Counted from the stretch's first letter, positions 11,520 through 23,027 are shown. The stretch: DNA of 64,000 bases from Eleusine coracana subsp. coracana (GCA_032690845.1 CM064424.1:43413511-43477510), one strand, 5' to 3'. The notes: generated by a model not told the origin, from the letters alone. Numbers and translations are program-made.

Positions 11520-11849
11520 TCAATCGTCGGGCGTGAAGCAGAAGACCGAGTCGCCGGTGTCGACGCCGTCCAAGCTCCAGTTCCTGACGCTCGTGAAGGC
11601 CTCCGTGCAATCTTTGGCTGGGTCCAAGACCTGCGGCGATGACCACTCCTCGACGCATTGCGGCAACGCGCCGGCGCCGACAACATCAGAGAGCGGGTCC
11701 ACGCAAAGCACGCTGACGAATAGCATGACCAGGCCGGCGTGCGGCGCCGGAGCGAGGCTATCGCCATCTAGAACAGGTCTTGGGTCTGGCTCCCGTAGTG
11801 AACTCTGAACTTGCCTGCCCATCTTGCTTTTTGTCAATTTCAGTGGCAT
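11520..11849 (-). other. Unidentified 109-codon open frame
   Basis: A GC-rich minus-strand frame containing LVMLFVSVLCVDPL, faintly like the cyclic-nucleotide-gated channel motif ending in VDPLF. The rest of the frame does not follow that family. It stands alone, with no neighbouring exons recognised, so I do not assign a function. Confidence 0.2.
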
Positions 11850-12673
11850 TAATCGTTCAACATTCCTTTCTGGATGGGTATAAACAACTCGTCAACAATC
11901 TACATACCTGCATATAGATGATACACTGCTTCTATGGGGTGGCAATTTACTGACAGAAGAAACCACATGCTTAATGGTTTCGTTCTATACCCTCAACAGG
12001 AACAGAACATTTCATACCATATCATGGTTCGTGGCTATCATATTTTTAGCCTCCAGTATTTGCGTTTTGTCGAACCTCCTATATATTAAAATCAGACAAT
12101 AAACAGATACAGAGTCAAACTGTGCAGAGTATACTTCTTCAGAAGCGGCTTGTTTTTCTTGAAGAAAATTCAGGTATGAGTGTTGCTTTGGTGTCATGGA
12201 TGAGCATCTGTAGTTTCCATATTTAGTTGTTTCATGAGTGACCACAAAGATCTTCATCACATCAGATTTTGTCTACATACAAGTATTAATTAGTTGCTTT
12301 TTAATGCATTACTCTCTTAGCCAACTTAAGAGCCAACTCCATTATATGAACTGGCTTTGTTAAAGGCTCAAGATGACATGGATGTTACATTCCGCTAGCA
12401 GCAGGCTAAACCATTAGCCCTGCTCGTATAGATAGATTTTGATTGCATGAGTTGCGGTGTTGGAAGCCGAGCGTCATCGCAAGCTCTTCTTGCAACACCT
12501 CGAGTTCATGTAATTCTGTTACCGATGAGAACCAAACAAAGTCGGTGTTCTGATATGTTGATTACAGCGTGATTTGTTACCCATTGCAATTGCGTTAGCA
12601 CTCACCAACCAAACAGCTGGTGTTCTGCTTTATTGGCTCTCCCGAATAGTTGATATACTCATCATGTACAGTA
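11850..12673. other. Intergenic stretch without a supported gene
   Basis: AT-rich with scattered short frames. I see no domain, convincing splice pair or complete transposon end before the Stowaway element. Confidence 0.4.
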
Positions 12674-12930
12674 CTCCCTCCATACTTAAAAAAAAGAAGT
12701 GGTTCTGGGTCTATTATTCATTTTATAAAAGCAAGTTATTTTCTCGATAAGCAAAAAAATATTATAGTTGTAGAGAATTGAACCAATAACCTCATAGGTT
12801 GAGCATATATAGTTGACTGGGTTAGTTCTAAAACGTCTTTAATAAGGATAGAGAAGGAAAAGCCTTCTAATTAATGAGTTATTAGTATACTAAATTATGT
12901 CTTAAATGACTTTTTGAAGTATGGAGGGAG
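12674..12930. mobile_element. Stowaway MITE (257 bp)
   Basis: Terminal inverted repeats CTCCCTCCATACTTAAAAA and TTTTTGAAGTATGGAGGGAG are flanked by TA on both sides (12672-12673 and 12931-12932). This is the Tc1/mariner-type Stowaway signature common in grasses. There is no coding sequence. Confidence 0.9.
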
Positions 12931-12990
12931 TATTTAAAAATAGTCAGAATAGATTAAATTATGCTGCATTGTTGATCCATATGTACTAAG

Positions 12991-13962
12991 ACTAACTGCA
13001 CTCGTGATACTCTATTTTCATCCTCTAAAAAAAATATTCTGTCCTGATTATTCATATTCTTTCCTCTATACAAATTTTCTGTGCACCGTCATACTTTATA
13101 TTCAACCCTCTATCCTAACTAACTTTCTATAGGACCCACACGTTAGCCCCTCTCTCCTTCCTCTCTCTTTCCACCCACCTCGTCCTCCCTCCCCCAATCC
13201 CCTCCCCCGGCGCACCTGTCTCTCTTTCCTCCCTCCGACGATCCCCAATCTCTCTCTCTTCTCTGCCTTCACCGCCACGAGCTCCCCGCCTCCACCTCCT
13301 CCCCCACGCGCCCGTGCCGACACCAGCTACCTCCCTCGCGCGCGCCACTACCGGGACCCGCCTCCTCCGCGCGCGCCCGCGCCACCGCCGACCGCCTCCC
13401 TCGCGCGCGCCGCTAGGACCCGCCTCACCCGCGTCGCTTCCCTCTCGCACGTCACCGCTAGGACCCACCTCCCCCGCGTGCGCCGCCAGTGCCGAGGCCC
13501 GCCTCCCTCCACGCCACCGCTCCTCCTCCCCAATCTCTCTTTCGCGCGCCGGATCCAGGTGTGGGATCCTCCATGACGGCTCCTCCTCGGCCTGGATCTC
13601 ACACCGGAGATCTCGGCGAGCCGGAGGCGGAGATCTCGGGACTCGGTCTCCAACAGCGCGACGACAAGCCTGGTCTCCGGCGGAGCTCCGACGTGACGGC
13701 AAGTGGAGCTCTGTCTCCGGCGGCACGATGCTCTCCCTCTCTCTCTTCCGCTGTTGTGGCAACAGAGTTATGTGGTTGGGATGGCGCGCTAGCATGTGGG
13801 ACCCACGCCACGTCAGGGGTAGCGTTCCTTCGCTACCCCCGCCAGATTTACCGGAACCGGGGCTTCCGCAATTGGTAGCGGGTGGGTTACCGCCCCCCGG
13901 TGCAGCAATTTTTCCTCTATCGCGGTACTAGAGGGACGGTTACCGTTCCTAGTGCGACCAGT
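12991..13962. mobile_element. Probable terminal-inverted-repeat element, family unclear (972 bp)
   Basis: The left end reads ACTAACTGCACTCG and the reverse complement of the right end reads ACTGGTCGCACTAG. CTAAG occurs on both sides (12986-12990 and 13963-13967), a possible 5-bp target duplication. The interior is very GC-rich with open frames on both strands, all low-complexity and probably non-coding. A composition this different from the AT-rich flanks suggests captured host sequence. Confidence 0.45.
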
Positions 13963-14319
13963 CTAAGCTGCTTATTTACTTATATCATTTTTTTTCTTCC
14001 TTTTATTTGTCTATTTGATTTTGATGGATATAAAGACATGCAAAGAGTACAAGGTAGGGCCATTTGGCTGACAGGAATTTCTGAAAAATATGCAAGCGCA
14101 CTTACTAAGAAGTTTTTTTTTTCCGAAGACCACTAAGAAGTTTGTTTGGCCTGTCCATTCCAAAATTAACAGATGGCATCGTTCTTACTATCTTGTGTAG
14201 AAGATATATATAACTCCTACGGTCAAACCCTAGCTGTAGTTTATCATACTTTCAAACTGAAATACTTCTGTAGTATGCTCTTGTAGTATGCTCTGAACGA
14301 TATTCAGAGTATGACCGAG
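13963..14319. other. Spacer without a supported gene
   Basis: AT-rich sequence between two transposons. Nothing recognisable on either strand. Confidence 0.4.
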
Positions 14320-15146
14320 CACTACCACAAAAATGACTTGTAGCGGCTATCTGAAACAGCCTGTAGCGGCAGTATGCATTGCTACCAGCAACTACATCTT
14401 TATAGGTTCATATAAACCATTAAAGCGACGGATAGGCAAGAACCGTCGATAAAAATGGCAACATAGCCGTGATGGTAAAACCGCCTGTCGCTACTCAAAA
14501 AACTATAAAAAATACATGTATTTTTAAGAAAAGCAACATGCCACACCAGCCACCGCCGCCGCTACCTTGCCACCGTCTAAGGAGGGGGGAGGCATTGGGG
14601 AGGTTGAGCGAGAGTCAGAGAGGCGAGAGGGGCGCCACATCAGGCCACCACATCACGTGGGCTACCGGAGGGGAGGGAGGGGCTCCAGATTTGGTCCGCT
14701 ACACTGTTGTTGCATGACGTATGACCCGTCGTCATGTGGGCAGTGCCTTGTTGTGTTGGCTTTGGCCTTGTGCCTTACGTCCCGGATCCCTCGAGGCGCC
14801 AGAGGTTAGGGGAGAGGCAGCGCTCGGGGGAGGTCAAGGTAGAGGTGGCGATTGGGGGAGGCTAGGTCTATGCCCAACGTGGGAGGTCAAGGGAGGTGTC
14901 GGATCCGCGCTCGAGGGAGAGGAGCCGGGGAGGTCGAGAGGGAGGGGAGCCAGATCCGCGCTCGGGAGAGGTCGAGGGATAGGCGACACATGCCATGTGC
15001 TGCCTGGAGAGCCACAACTCCAAGACACCGTCGCATGCCTCCTCGCCTGACTCCGCCCGAAGGTCGGGGAGAGAGAGGTGATGCTCAGGGGTGGTCGGGG
15101 TAGAGGCGCTCGAGGGAGGCTAGAGAGAAAGGGAGATAAAGGTGGC

Positions 15147-15204
<58 letters not shown>

Positions 15205-15458
15205 TGCCGACGGGCAAGGAGAGAGGGAGTTGGGGTGGGCGGTTACGGTTCAAGGTTTTATATGGGCTACTTATGATGGGCTGTGGAGTGGGTTTTAGCG
15301 GTCGCTAGCGTTATGGGCCACCGCTATTGGGTGTTTTAGCGGCGGATGAAGGTTTGGACCACCGCACAAATATCTGTTCTAATGTAGCGGCAAATTTCTT
15401 TTGGGTTGCTGCTATATTAAATTGGGCTACATTGCTATAGGCCTATTTTGTGGTAATG
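14320..15458. mobile_element. Non-autonomous CACTA element (1139 bp)
   Basis: The left end reads CACTACCACAAAAATGAC and the reverse complement of the right end reads CATTACCACAAAATAGGC, CACTA-type inverted repeats with one change in the terminal five bases. A 3-bp GAG flanks it at 14317-14319 and 15459-15461, the expected target duplication. Sub-terminal copies of TAGCGGC/TAGCGAC-like motifs occur near both ends, as in En/Spm elements. No transposase is encoded. Confidence 0.8.
15149..15201. repeat. (GA)n microsatellite inside the CACTA element
   Basis: About 26 uninterrupted GA dinucleotides; likely length-variable between individuals. Confidence 0.95.
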
Positions 15459-15677
15459 GAGGAGGAGCGCTAATGGCTATTGCCCTGGCTGTGTTCAGAT
15501 AGAGGTGAGAGTTGTGAGGATATGATTTGGTTCTTGGGTTGTGCTGCGCCCTTTATTGGATCCTTTTTGAAGTTTAGTTACATAGCGCATCAGGCAACGC
15601 ACAACACGTGGTAAGTTTTTTTTTAGTTGTGCTAGCTTTGTCTGGTTGAGAAGTTTAGACTTCACATTCAACTCTTA

Positions 15678-15944
15678 GACCTTGTTTGGATCTAGTTCAG
15701 ATTCTTAAAATTTAATTATTATTTTAAAATTTTAGAATCTGAATTCTAAATAAAATCTGGATGGTAGTGTTTGTATACCGATCAGATTATAAAATTTGGC
15801 TCTAGCTAGGTATAATCAAATTATAAAATTCTTAAAATTTGAAGATTAGATTTTAAAATTCAAGAAAAAAAATTTGTCCTGTTTAAAGGTCTCACGAATT
15901 CTAAAATCAGAATTCTTAAAATCTCAATGGATTCAAATATAGCC
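15678..15944. mobile_element. MITE-like AT-rich inverted-repeat element, copy A
   Basis: Begins GACCTTGTTTGGATCTAG after TTA and ends near ATTCAAATATAGCC, a weak inverted match, with TTAAAAT-rich inverted repeats inside. It resembles Tourist-like MITEs, but the 3-bp duplication is not clean on the right. Also present in unit B, so it predates the duplication. Confidence 0.45.
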
Positions 15945-16659
15945 ATAGTGTGCTTTTTTCTAATGCCCATTTGAGCCGAAGACAGAAAGAGCTGCTCCTT
16001 ACCACTGAGTAGGGTCCCCATTCCCAAACGATATATTGTTACTACCTATCTCAGTCTGAAAAAGGAGCTGTACACTTGCGGATATACATCCTACATCCGT
16101 GTCGCGTCCTTCATGCATGTAATCTTATCGGCGAGGCAATGAAAAGTTAAGAATGTATGGTTGACCATACCATTCATCCTAAAAAATGTGCATCTTTGTT
16201 TCCATAGTACGGCGGTCTTAGAGATTTTTGATAAAACACAATAAATAAGATAGATACCCTCTCTCCAGTTTATATTACTCAGAGGGAGTTAATCAAAGAA
16301 AAATTTGAAATGGCTACCAGTTTATATTTAAACTAATAAAGGACGAGTTCCTGCGATCTATACCTCACCAATGAAATGCTAATACCCATCAATATGGATC
16401 ATTGGATCTAAATGAGACCAACTCATCAAGCCATAGGATTAAAACCTGATCCCACAAGATGGTTACATGTTGCACCTCTTACATCCAATTTGTACTGCGA
16501 AATCACTCAAAAGAGACTCAATTTTTAGACTTTCTGCATCTAGAATCCTACCTACACACGTATTTGTATATGTTGGATTGATTACCCTAAACTACGCCTA
16601 AACTCCCAGCTTACTCACCCACGCGCAAAGCTCCACCAGCCCCAATCTACACCCCCTCA

Positions 16660-17264
16660 GGCTGTCTCCAACGGGTGGAGCATTTGGTGACCCATATCCA
16701 AAATAGGTTGCAAAATACACAAAACTGGTCTCCAACGAGTGCTCCAAAGGTGAGACCTATTTTGGGCTGCGTTGACTCGGCGACCCACATTTGGAGCACG
16801 CCCCGCACGACCCAAACGTCTGGGAGCAGTGGCCCGCACACGAGCGAAAAGAAAGAGGACGAGCGAGAGAGCAGCGGCGAGCGTTGGCGGCGACCGCGGC
16901 GAGCATTGGCAGCGACCACGGCGAGCGACGGGAGAATCGAAGGTATGTGCCGCTAGAGTCCCCATCCGCTGGAGTCCCCATTTCCTATAATTGATTGGGA
17001 GAGAAGGAACAGAGAATAGAACGAACCAGAGAACACAGGCAGAGGAGACACTGGAGAAGACGCCGTCGCCAGGTAGAGGAGACGCCGGACAAGACACCAT
17101 CGCCAAGCGCCGTCCACCAGGCGGAGAAGATGCCGTGGAACCCGCCACAGGCCGTCCGCAGCAGTAAAAAAGCGGGAGCCCGCTCTTTCTTCCCGCGCCA
17201 ACTGATGAAAACAGTTGAGAGCAGACCCATTTACGGCTGCCCGTTGGAGACTCTCGAGACAGCC
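16660..17264. mobile_element. Harbinger-like insertion present only in unit A (605 bp)
   Basis: Ends are GGCTGTCTC and GAGACAGCC, with a second matching block TCTCCAACG/CGTTGGAGA close inside. TCA flanks it at 16657-16659 and 17265-17267. Unit B has the uninterrupted sequence CCCCTCACGCACATTTC at the same place (about 26946), a clean empty site that confirms insertion after duplication. It carries GC-rich frames but no recognisable transposase. Confidence 0.8.
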
Positions 17265-17658
17265 TCACGCACATTTCAAAATCAATCCAAACAATTTCCT
17301 TCTCTCTCTTCCTGCAGAGGCGGAGGCGGCGGTGGATCCAGGCGCGAGGCGGTGCCACTACCCCGCGGAGGAAGCGGGTGGGTGATGGCGTCGGTGAGCG
17401 GAGGCGGCGGGGCGGGCCGATGGCGCCGGCGCGGTCCGCGGGAGCAGAGGCGCGACCGAGAGGAGCCAGGGCAGCACGATGGCGGCGGCAGGACCGTGCG
17501 GCAAGCGGAAGCGGTGGCCGGGAGGAGGAGGAACGGGCGGATGGCACCGGCATGGGCCACGGGATGCGCGGCGACGGGGTGGCGCGGGGTGCGGCGACCG
17601 GAGTCGGTGTCCGGCGACTCGACGGCAACGTGCGGATGCGGCAACCGATGCTCGTAAG

Positions 17659-17679
17659 GTCTCTCTCTCTCTCTCTCTG
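17659..17679. repeat. (CT)n microsatellite
   Basis: Short CT run upstream of the GARP pseudogene. The unit B counterpart near 27346 is longer, so it has changed length since duplication. Confidence 0.85.
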
Positions 17680-17922
17680 GTTGTACCAGGCTGGGGCATT
17701 GCTGCCTCCATCGTTGTGTCCTCCGGCGGCTCTTGGCCGGACCATGGCGGCTCCTCCTGGCGCGTTTGCTGGCAGCTTTCTCTCATGCACCCATGATTTT
17801 GTATTCCTCTTCTCCATCTCAATTTGATTCAACAAGTCTAAGAGGTCCGTGGATCCAACTCTTGCGTCATATTTTGTTTGACCTATTTCTTTTTTTAATC
17901 GATTCCACTCCCCCAATGGACC

Positions 17923-18466
17923 ATGGCGAGGACGGTGGTCGGCAGAGAGAGGAACGGGGGCATGAGGCAGTATAATAGGTCCAAGGTGCCTCGCCTGAGA
18001 TGAACGCCTGATCTGCACCACTGCTTTGTCCACGCCATTAACAAGCTCGGAGGCCAGGACAGTATGTTCATGCGCCACTCCCGCGCCTTACTTGATGATT
18101 GTCTTAGCTTGTTGTTTATATTTCTTTTTTGAATTTCTTTATACCTGGTTTTGATGATTACCCTTGTATGCATTCTTGCGTCTGCCATACCAACACTCTC
18201 AGCTGCTTGTGATTGCAGAGGCTATGCCGAAACGCGTTCTGCAGTTGATGGGAGTGGGAGGACTCACCACATCTCATGTCAAAAGCCATCTGCAGGTGAA
18301 CGAGCTAGAGTCCCCCACACATCTCTCTTCTTAAATTTGCGTCTTTAATCTTCCTGATTATTATGTTTTTTTCATTGAGAAACTTTTAGTACTCAATAGG
18401 TAACTTTTATTGTCTTACTCTCGAAACAGATGTACAGGAACATGAGGAATGATCTTGGAATGCAAG
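17923..18466 (+). pseudogene. GARP/G2-like (MYB-related) transcription factor fragment, copy A
   Basis: Encodes the start of a GARP DNA-binding domain of a plant nuclear transcription factor. Visible exons are 17923-18061 (from ATG, MARTVVGRERNGG then MRQYNRSKVPRLR), 18219-18295 (KAMPKRVLQLMGVGGLTTSHVKSHLQ after splicing) and 18430-18466 (MYRNMRNDLGMQ), all with GT-AG borders. The codon after PRLR is TGA (18001-18003), where the family has the invariant tryptophan of RWTPDLH; the reading then continues as TPDLHHCFVHAINKLGGQD. A normal protein would not be made from this start. I find no later exons with confidence. The true start could lie further upstream. Confidence 0.85.
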
Positions 18467-20739
18467 GTACATAAATGTTCTTTTCCGCTGTTTCAGAATG
18501 AGTTATCAGTTTTTATCCTAGCTGCTTGCCCTATGTAGGTCAGACAGCGATCTTATTTCTTCCCAAAAACGTTCAAAAAAGAAACTAGTACGTGTTCTTA
18601 TTTTTTCACATCACACCTTGTAGCTTGTTGGGTTCTGAACAGTGCCTCTGTAAATAGATACATTTTTAGGTGTCTCTATTAATTTCAGTTTAATTGTCTG
18701 ATTGGATCTCTTTTTTTTATTGATACAACAGGATTTTCTGCCTGCTAATATAAAGATTGGACCTTTTATTTACAATGTTCAACGGTTTAGCTTTTTACGT
18801 TTTGTTTGCAAACATGACTAGATTATTCAGTGGTGGTATTATGTGTATTAACTAGAGTGACTAACATACTATATGGTTCTTTTCATTGCATTGTACTGGT
18901 GGATAGAGTTGACGCAAGATGATTAGAACTTGACCTTTACAGTGAATCTAAGAACTACTTGCATATGCTTAATATATTACATCACATTTACTTGCTCTTA
19001 CTACTTGCACATGCTTTTTCCGTATTGCTTTATGCGGATGCCATAACCCACACCGAGGACAGACCTAAAAACAGACACTTGTGCACTCAAGAGAATTCAC
19101 ACATTATTAGCAGCATGTGCCCAAGAACAGGTGCAGAGTTTTTCTTTTTATTTTGTATTCAGTTTTTTTGAGAGGGGTTGCTCTTTTCTAGCTATATCTT
19201 TGAGATTTGCTTCCAGTAAACTGATGGGATATTGTTATGGTATATGGCATAATTGTTACTGCTTGACAGGTAATTTATGCTGCAAATGTGGACAGAAGAA
19301 AACTCCGTTAGGAGTGGAATGGTGTGTTTTGGACCTGTGTGCATGTTTTTTTTTTTTTGTATCTTTTGGAATGTAGACAACACTACACCAGTGAACCGTA
19401 TTTTATTTTTCCCATTTCCCTCAAAGTTTAGATGGCCAGCGCTTAATTTGTCATCGTATTAGTTGTTCATCAGATTGCAGAATATAATACACTTACAAAA
19501 TCAAGTTATTGCTTTAGCAAGAAGAGGGAGGGCAAGTCCAGTAAGCTGGGTTGAAAAGCTATGTTGGGAGAGTACCGGAGCAAAGCAGTTTCAAATGCCT
19601 TTGTGATTGGTCGTAGTGGACACAACAGATAAGTGAAAATGTTCGTAAATGTTAAATAAGAGAAAGTAGTCTAGCTGTTGAAATCATTTGCGCCTTCTAT
19701 AAATGGTTGAAGAGGTGAAAAATTGAGAGAATGTTTTGTAAGATACAATGTTTTCTATCACCCCCATTTTCTGCTAAGATTCTTTGTTGTTGTATGTTCT
19801 GCATTTTTTATTCTTACGAGTAGTTCTCAAGATTTTTCAGAAACTAGGTGAGTGCGATGGGAGAGATTTCACGGGTCTTTTTACTACCAGTTTGGCTATT
19901 AATTAAGAGAGAAGAAATTTCTTTTAATCATTGATGATGATGAAGATGGGACCAAAGATGTGCCTTGCCATAAACAGAGGTCGATGTGTAAGAAGAATGA
20001 TAAAAGGACATGAAGGATTTCATCTCATCTCTTAATAAATTGAAATAACAAAATAGCTATTTTTAATTGATAAAGGTAGAAAAGATAATACATCATTAAT
20101 TATATTATTTTAAGAAAAATGTGTCACGGGACAATTCTCATGTGCATGCATCGATTGAGATTATGAATCTGTTAATAAAATTGTTACTTGGTTTACAATT
20201 AATAATTCAAATAGCACTTCTTGTGTCCTAAATTATTTGTCATCCTGCATTTGAATTAGATCTATTCAACATTTTTTTTTATCTGGACATATCAGATTCA
20301 TTAAACATTCTATAAATATGGACATAAAAAAAGAACAGAACGAGAAATAAACTAGGATGGAAGGAGTACATTTAAACTATACTTATTTAAATATTATTAT
20401 ACTACAATTATCATATAAATCTTGTTGTATGCGGATGTCTTAAATCATCTTATTAGTGATGTTGTGGAGATCACTCTAGATGTGTGCTGAGTGTGACACA
20501 GCAAAGCTTCAGCCTTATTTGTTCATCAACTCATGCTATAGACTGTATAGTTTATTCTATATATAGTAAGTTCTTATTTAGAAATATGTTTATTTCTTTA
20601 CCAGTTTCATCACTAATCTAATTTTCTCTTGGGCCATATGTTATAAGGGTATGCTTGTTAATAAAAATATTTAATGTATTTTTTCAAATATATAGAAATA
20701 TATATTATTGAAATTATTTTGCTGACCATAATATCATGT
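18467..20739. other. AT-rich remainder of unit A without a supported gene
   Basis: Follows the third GARP exon. It is intron-like and AT-rich, with short frames only (for example near 19277-19380) and no recognised domain. It may include sequence carried by the Helitron whose right end lies at 20783. Confidence 0.4.
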
Positions 20740-20783
20740 CTACAAGTATCTGCGCGTGCGTGCCGCACGGGCATTGTAACTAG
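20740..20783 (+). mobile_element. Helitron right terminus, copy A
   Basis: A hairpin CGTGCG-TGC-CGCACG is followed about 12 bp later by CTAG and host T, the 3' end signature of plant Helitrons. I could not find a convincing TC... left end, so the extent is unknown. The GARP fragment upstream could be captured cargo. Confidence 0.55.
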
Positions 20784-21388
20784 TATATTAATCAAATCAG
20801 AGGGAGTTTTTTTTTTTTGACGCCAGAGGGAGTTTATATTAATCAGAGCAAATTTGAGTTGCATATATCGTTAATTAGAAAACCAGAGGGAGTTTTTTTT
20901 TTTAAAAAAAATGACCACCGCGATCTATGTGTCAAAATTCCAACAGTACAAAATCATATTAATCAGCATAGCTGGGAACCGGAGATATTTGTTCTTCCAC
21001 CACTTGTTGTGTTGCACGATCCACAGAGACAGGTGAGGCGAGGATCGGACGAGATGGCTTTCAACTTGCGTTGCGGATGCGGAATGCATTTGGACTGTCC
21101 GAGTGCCCGTGACACATGATTCCAGAAATAGACCGCGGAATGTGCTTGCACGCCGGGGTGTTGGGCACAAGTGGATGGCCACCACATAATTTGAAGCAAT
21201 ATTTTTTCTCGAAGCGAAATCCCAAGCCTTTGACTCTTGATCTGGCCACTTTTATTAGAGATGGCGGTGAGGACTGTTTTGTGACCTTGTTCTAGTAAGT
21301 AGGGTGTCTTGCAAGCAACCCTAACACTACCCTATGCTTATCCTTATTGTCGGTTATGAGTAAAAGACAGCCAGTGCCGACTTGTATA

Positions 21389-21572
21389 CTACTCCTCGTC
21401 TATTCAAAAATTTAAAAAATTATTAAATATGTTATTATAATTTATTTTATTATTAAAGAAAGTTTTAATCTACTTTATAACTTTTGATATTTGAATAAAT
21501 ATTTTAAATAAGACGAATTATCAAACATAGTTAAAAAAGTTAAGTGTGTCAACGATTAAAATCCGGAGGGAG
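21389..21572. mobile_element. Degenerate Stowaway-like MITE, copy A
   Basis: The right end CCGGAGGGAGTA is typical of the family. The left end ACTCCTCGTCTATTC is a worn match. The AT-rich interior is of the type found in grass Stowaway elements. The ends are approximate. Confidence 0.5.
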
Positions 21573-21650
21573 TAGTTACAAACTCGAGCTAAATTTTTTT
21601 TTTAGCTGGGCACTGTCAGAAGCTTTGTTTAATTGAGTAAATCTCGATGA

Positions 21651-21656
21651 CACGTG
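21651..21656. promoter_or_regulatory. G-box CACGTG upstream of cystatin A
   Basis: A palindromic CACGTG about 280 bp before the start codon. G-boxes bind bZIP and bHLH factors in abscisic-acid and light responses; function here is inferred from the motif only. Repeated at 31340-31345 in unit B. Confidence 0.4.
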
Positions 21657-21847
21657 ATTATGGTCGAATTCGCCTCAAGTAAGCTCCATAATCGATGACA
21701 GCGCTAGGGACTGGATCTCCGCCATGATTTGCGCACACCGAAGCTCTGCCTTGTCGTCATTCTCGTCACGCAAAATGGACCACCTCTATCATTCCATTAC
21801 ACAGGGTTTTGGCAATACTTCGGGTGCCATGATTATATCCTCATTTC

Positions 21848-21855
21848 TATATAAA
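21848..21855 (+). promoter_or_regulatory. TATA box of cystatin A
   Basis: TATATAAAC-type box about 80 bp upstream of the ATG at 21934, placing transcription start near 21880. The same box lies at 31537-31544 in unit B. Confidence 0.6.
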
Positions 21856-21933
21856 CACACATAGTCAAGCCTCTTGCCTTATGCCCTTCAGCAATCACCA
21901 TAATCCATAACCATATATACCACAGCAAGAGAA

Positions 21934-22347
21934 ATGGCGAAAGGAATAATGGTCGCCGCCTCACTCCTCGTCCTCCTCACTCTCTTCATCGCAACTTCAT
22001 CAGCCACCGCCGTCGAAACGGTGGGCGGGCGGAGGGACATCAAGGACGTGGGCTCGAACAAGGAGGTGCAGTCTTTGGGCCGGTTCGCAGTTAACGAGCA
22101 CAATCGCCGCCTCCGCCACAGCGGCGGCGCAGCGGTGCCTGCTGCCAACGACCCCGTCCCCGTCCTCCTCTCCTTCACGGCCGTGGCGTCTGCGCAGGAG
22201 CAGGTCGTCTCCGGCAAGGTGTACTACCTCAAGGTCATCGCCCGAGACGGCTCCGGTGGTGGTGACAGGCCGTTCGACGCCGTGGTGATCGTCAGGGCGT
22301 GGCTCAGGTCCAAGGAGCTCGTCTCCTTCACGCCCTCTCCCAAATAA
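21934..22347 (+). CDS. Secreted phytocystatin (cysteine protease inhibitor), copy A
   Basis: Inhibits papain-like (C1A) cysteine proteases by blocking the active-site cleft. The 137-aa intronless frame has all family marks: an N-terminal hydrophobic signal peptide (about residues 5-24), glycines 31-32, the plant cystatin signature LGRFAVNEHN (48-57), the first hairpin loop QVVSG (90-94) and the second-loop tryptophan in RAWL (W123). Its size fits a single-domain cystatin with a signal peptide, so it is probably apoplastic or vacuolar. It has its own TATA box and native 3' flank. The coding sequence is the same as copy B and shows no damage. Confidence 0.93.
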   Translation: MAKGIMVAASLLVLLTLFIATSSATAVETVGGRRDIKDVGSNKEVQSLGRFAVNEHNRRLRHSGGAAVPAANDPVPVLLSFTAVASAQEQVVSGKVYYLKVIARDGSGGGDRPFDAVVIVRAWLRSKELVSFTPSPK

Positions 22348-22466
22348 AATAGCGTGATGCATGCGCACTTTCTTCGTCCTCGTGTGGGTTTTGCGTTCTT
22401 GCTTCTTTGTTAAGTGCGGTGACTGGTGATGCTACTTCTATATACGGTACTAGCAGCTACAAATTG

Positions 22467-22472
22467 AATAAA
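22467..22472 (+). terminator. Candidate polyadenylation signal of cystatin A
   Basis: AATAAA about 120 bp after the stop codon. Another AATAAA overlaps the stop codon (22343-22348) and is present in both copies, whereas this distal one exists only in copy A. Confidence 0.4.
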
Positions 22473-22790
22473 TTTTAGTCCATGCTTCTATATACGACGA
22501 AGCATGTCAGCATGTGGGTTTGCTTTGCTTGAGCGTGGTGAAAACCGAACTTTGCATCGAGTTTGACAGTTTATCGTACCTTGCTCTGAATTACTAGGAG
22601 TTTGCAGGTCGACCGAGCCAGTATTATCTTTGGGAGAGGTTTTCAGCACATGCTACGCTTTGGAATAACTGGCTTATTAAAGCACAAACGATCTATCTTC
22701 ATCTTATATGTGGCAATACTTCCTCTGCCAACAGTTCTTCTATGTGTACCACTAGTCATGCCTGGGACTTGTAGCACACACAACAATATA
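22473..22790. other. 3' flank of cystatin A
   Basis: Unique sequence following the gene, not duplicated in unit B. No gene recognised. Confidence 0.4.
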
Positions 22791-23025
22791 TTCCCTCCGT
22801 TCTTAAATTGTTGTCGTCATTAACTTTTTTAGTTAATTTTGACTATTTATCTTATTCAAAAAAATTTAGATAATATTATATATGTTGTCATAGTTTGTTT
22901 TATTATCAAATGAAATTTAAGTATTACTTTAAATTTTACATATTTCAAAAAATATTTTAAATAAGATGAATGGTCAAAGTTGACTTAAAAAGTCAACGGC
23001 GATAACAATTTAAGAACAGAGGAAG
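22791..23025. mobile_element. Stowaway MITE (about 235 bp)
   Basis: The left end TTCCCTCCGTTCTTAAATTG and the right end CAATTTAAGAACAGAGGAAG form an inverted repeat with TA on each side (22789-22790, 23026-23027). AT-rich and non-coding. Confidence 0.85.
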
Positions 23026-23027
23026 TA

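Larger units (their letters stand above)
15536..22374 (+). repeat. Segmental duplication, unit A
   Basis: Matches unit B (25956-32063) from TTTGGTTCTTGGGTTG through the cystatin 3' flank ending CACTTTCTT. From about 17915 onward the offset is a constant 9689 bp, and I see only about one substitution plus poly-T length changes over 4.4 kb. Before that point substitutions and small indels are frequent. Unit A is longer because of a 605-bp transposon at 16660-17264 and about 190 bp of extra sequence around 16265-16450. Confidence 0.95.

Noticed and set aside
11520..11849. Cyclic-nucleotide-gated channel exon
   Set aside because: Only a short LCVDPL-like match; flanking residues and the expected neighbouring exons do not fit.
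13127..13931. Protein genes of 205-222 codons on both strands
   Set aside because: Low-complexity R/G/E and P/S/R sequences inside a transposon-like element, overlapping on opposite strands; no conserved motif.
16657..18078. A 473-codon minus-strand protein
   Set aside because: It runs across a transposon boundary and antisense to GARP exons. Unit B lacks its first part, and the composition is low-complexity.
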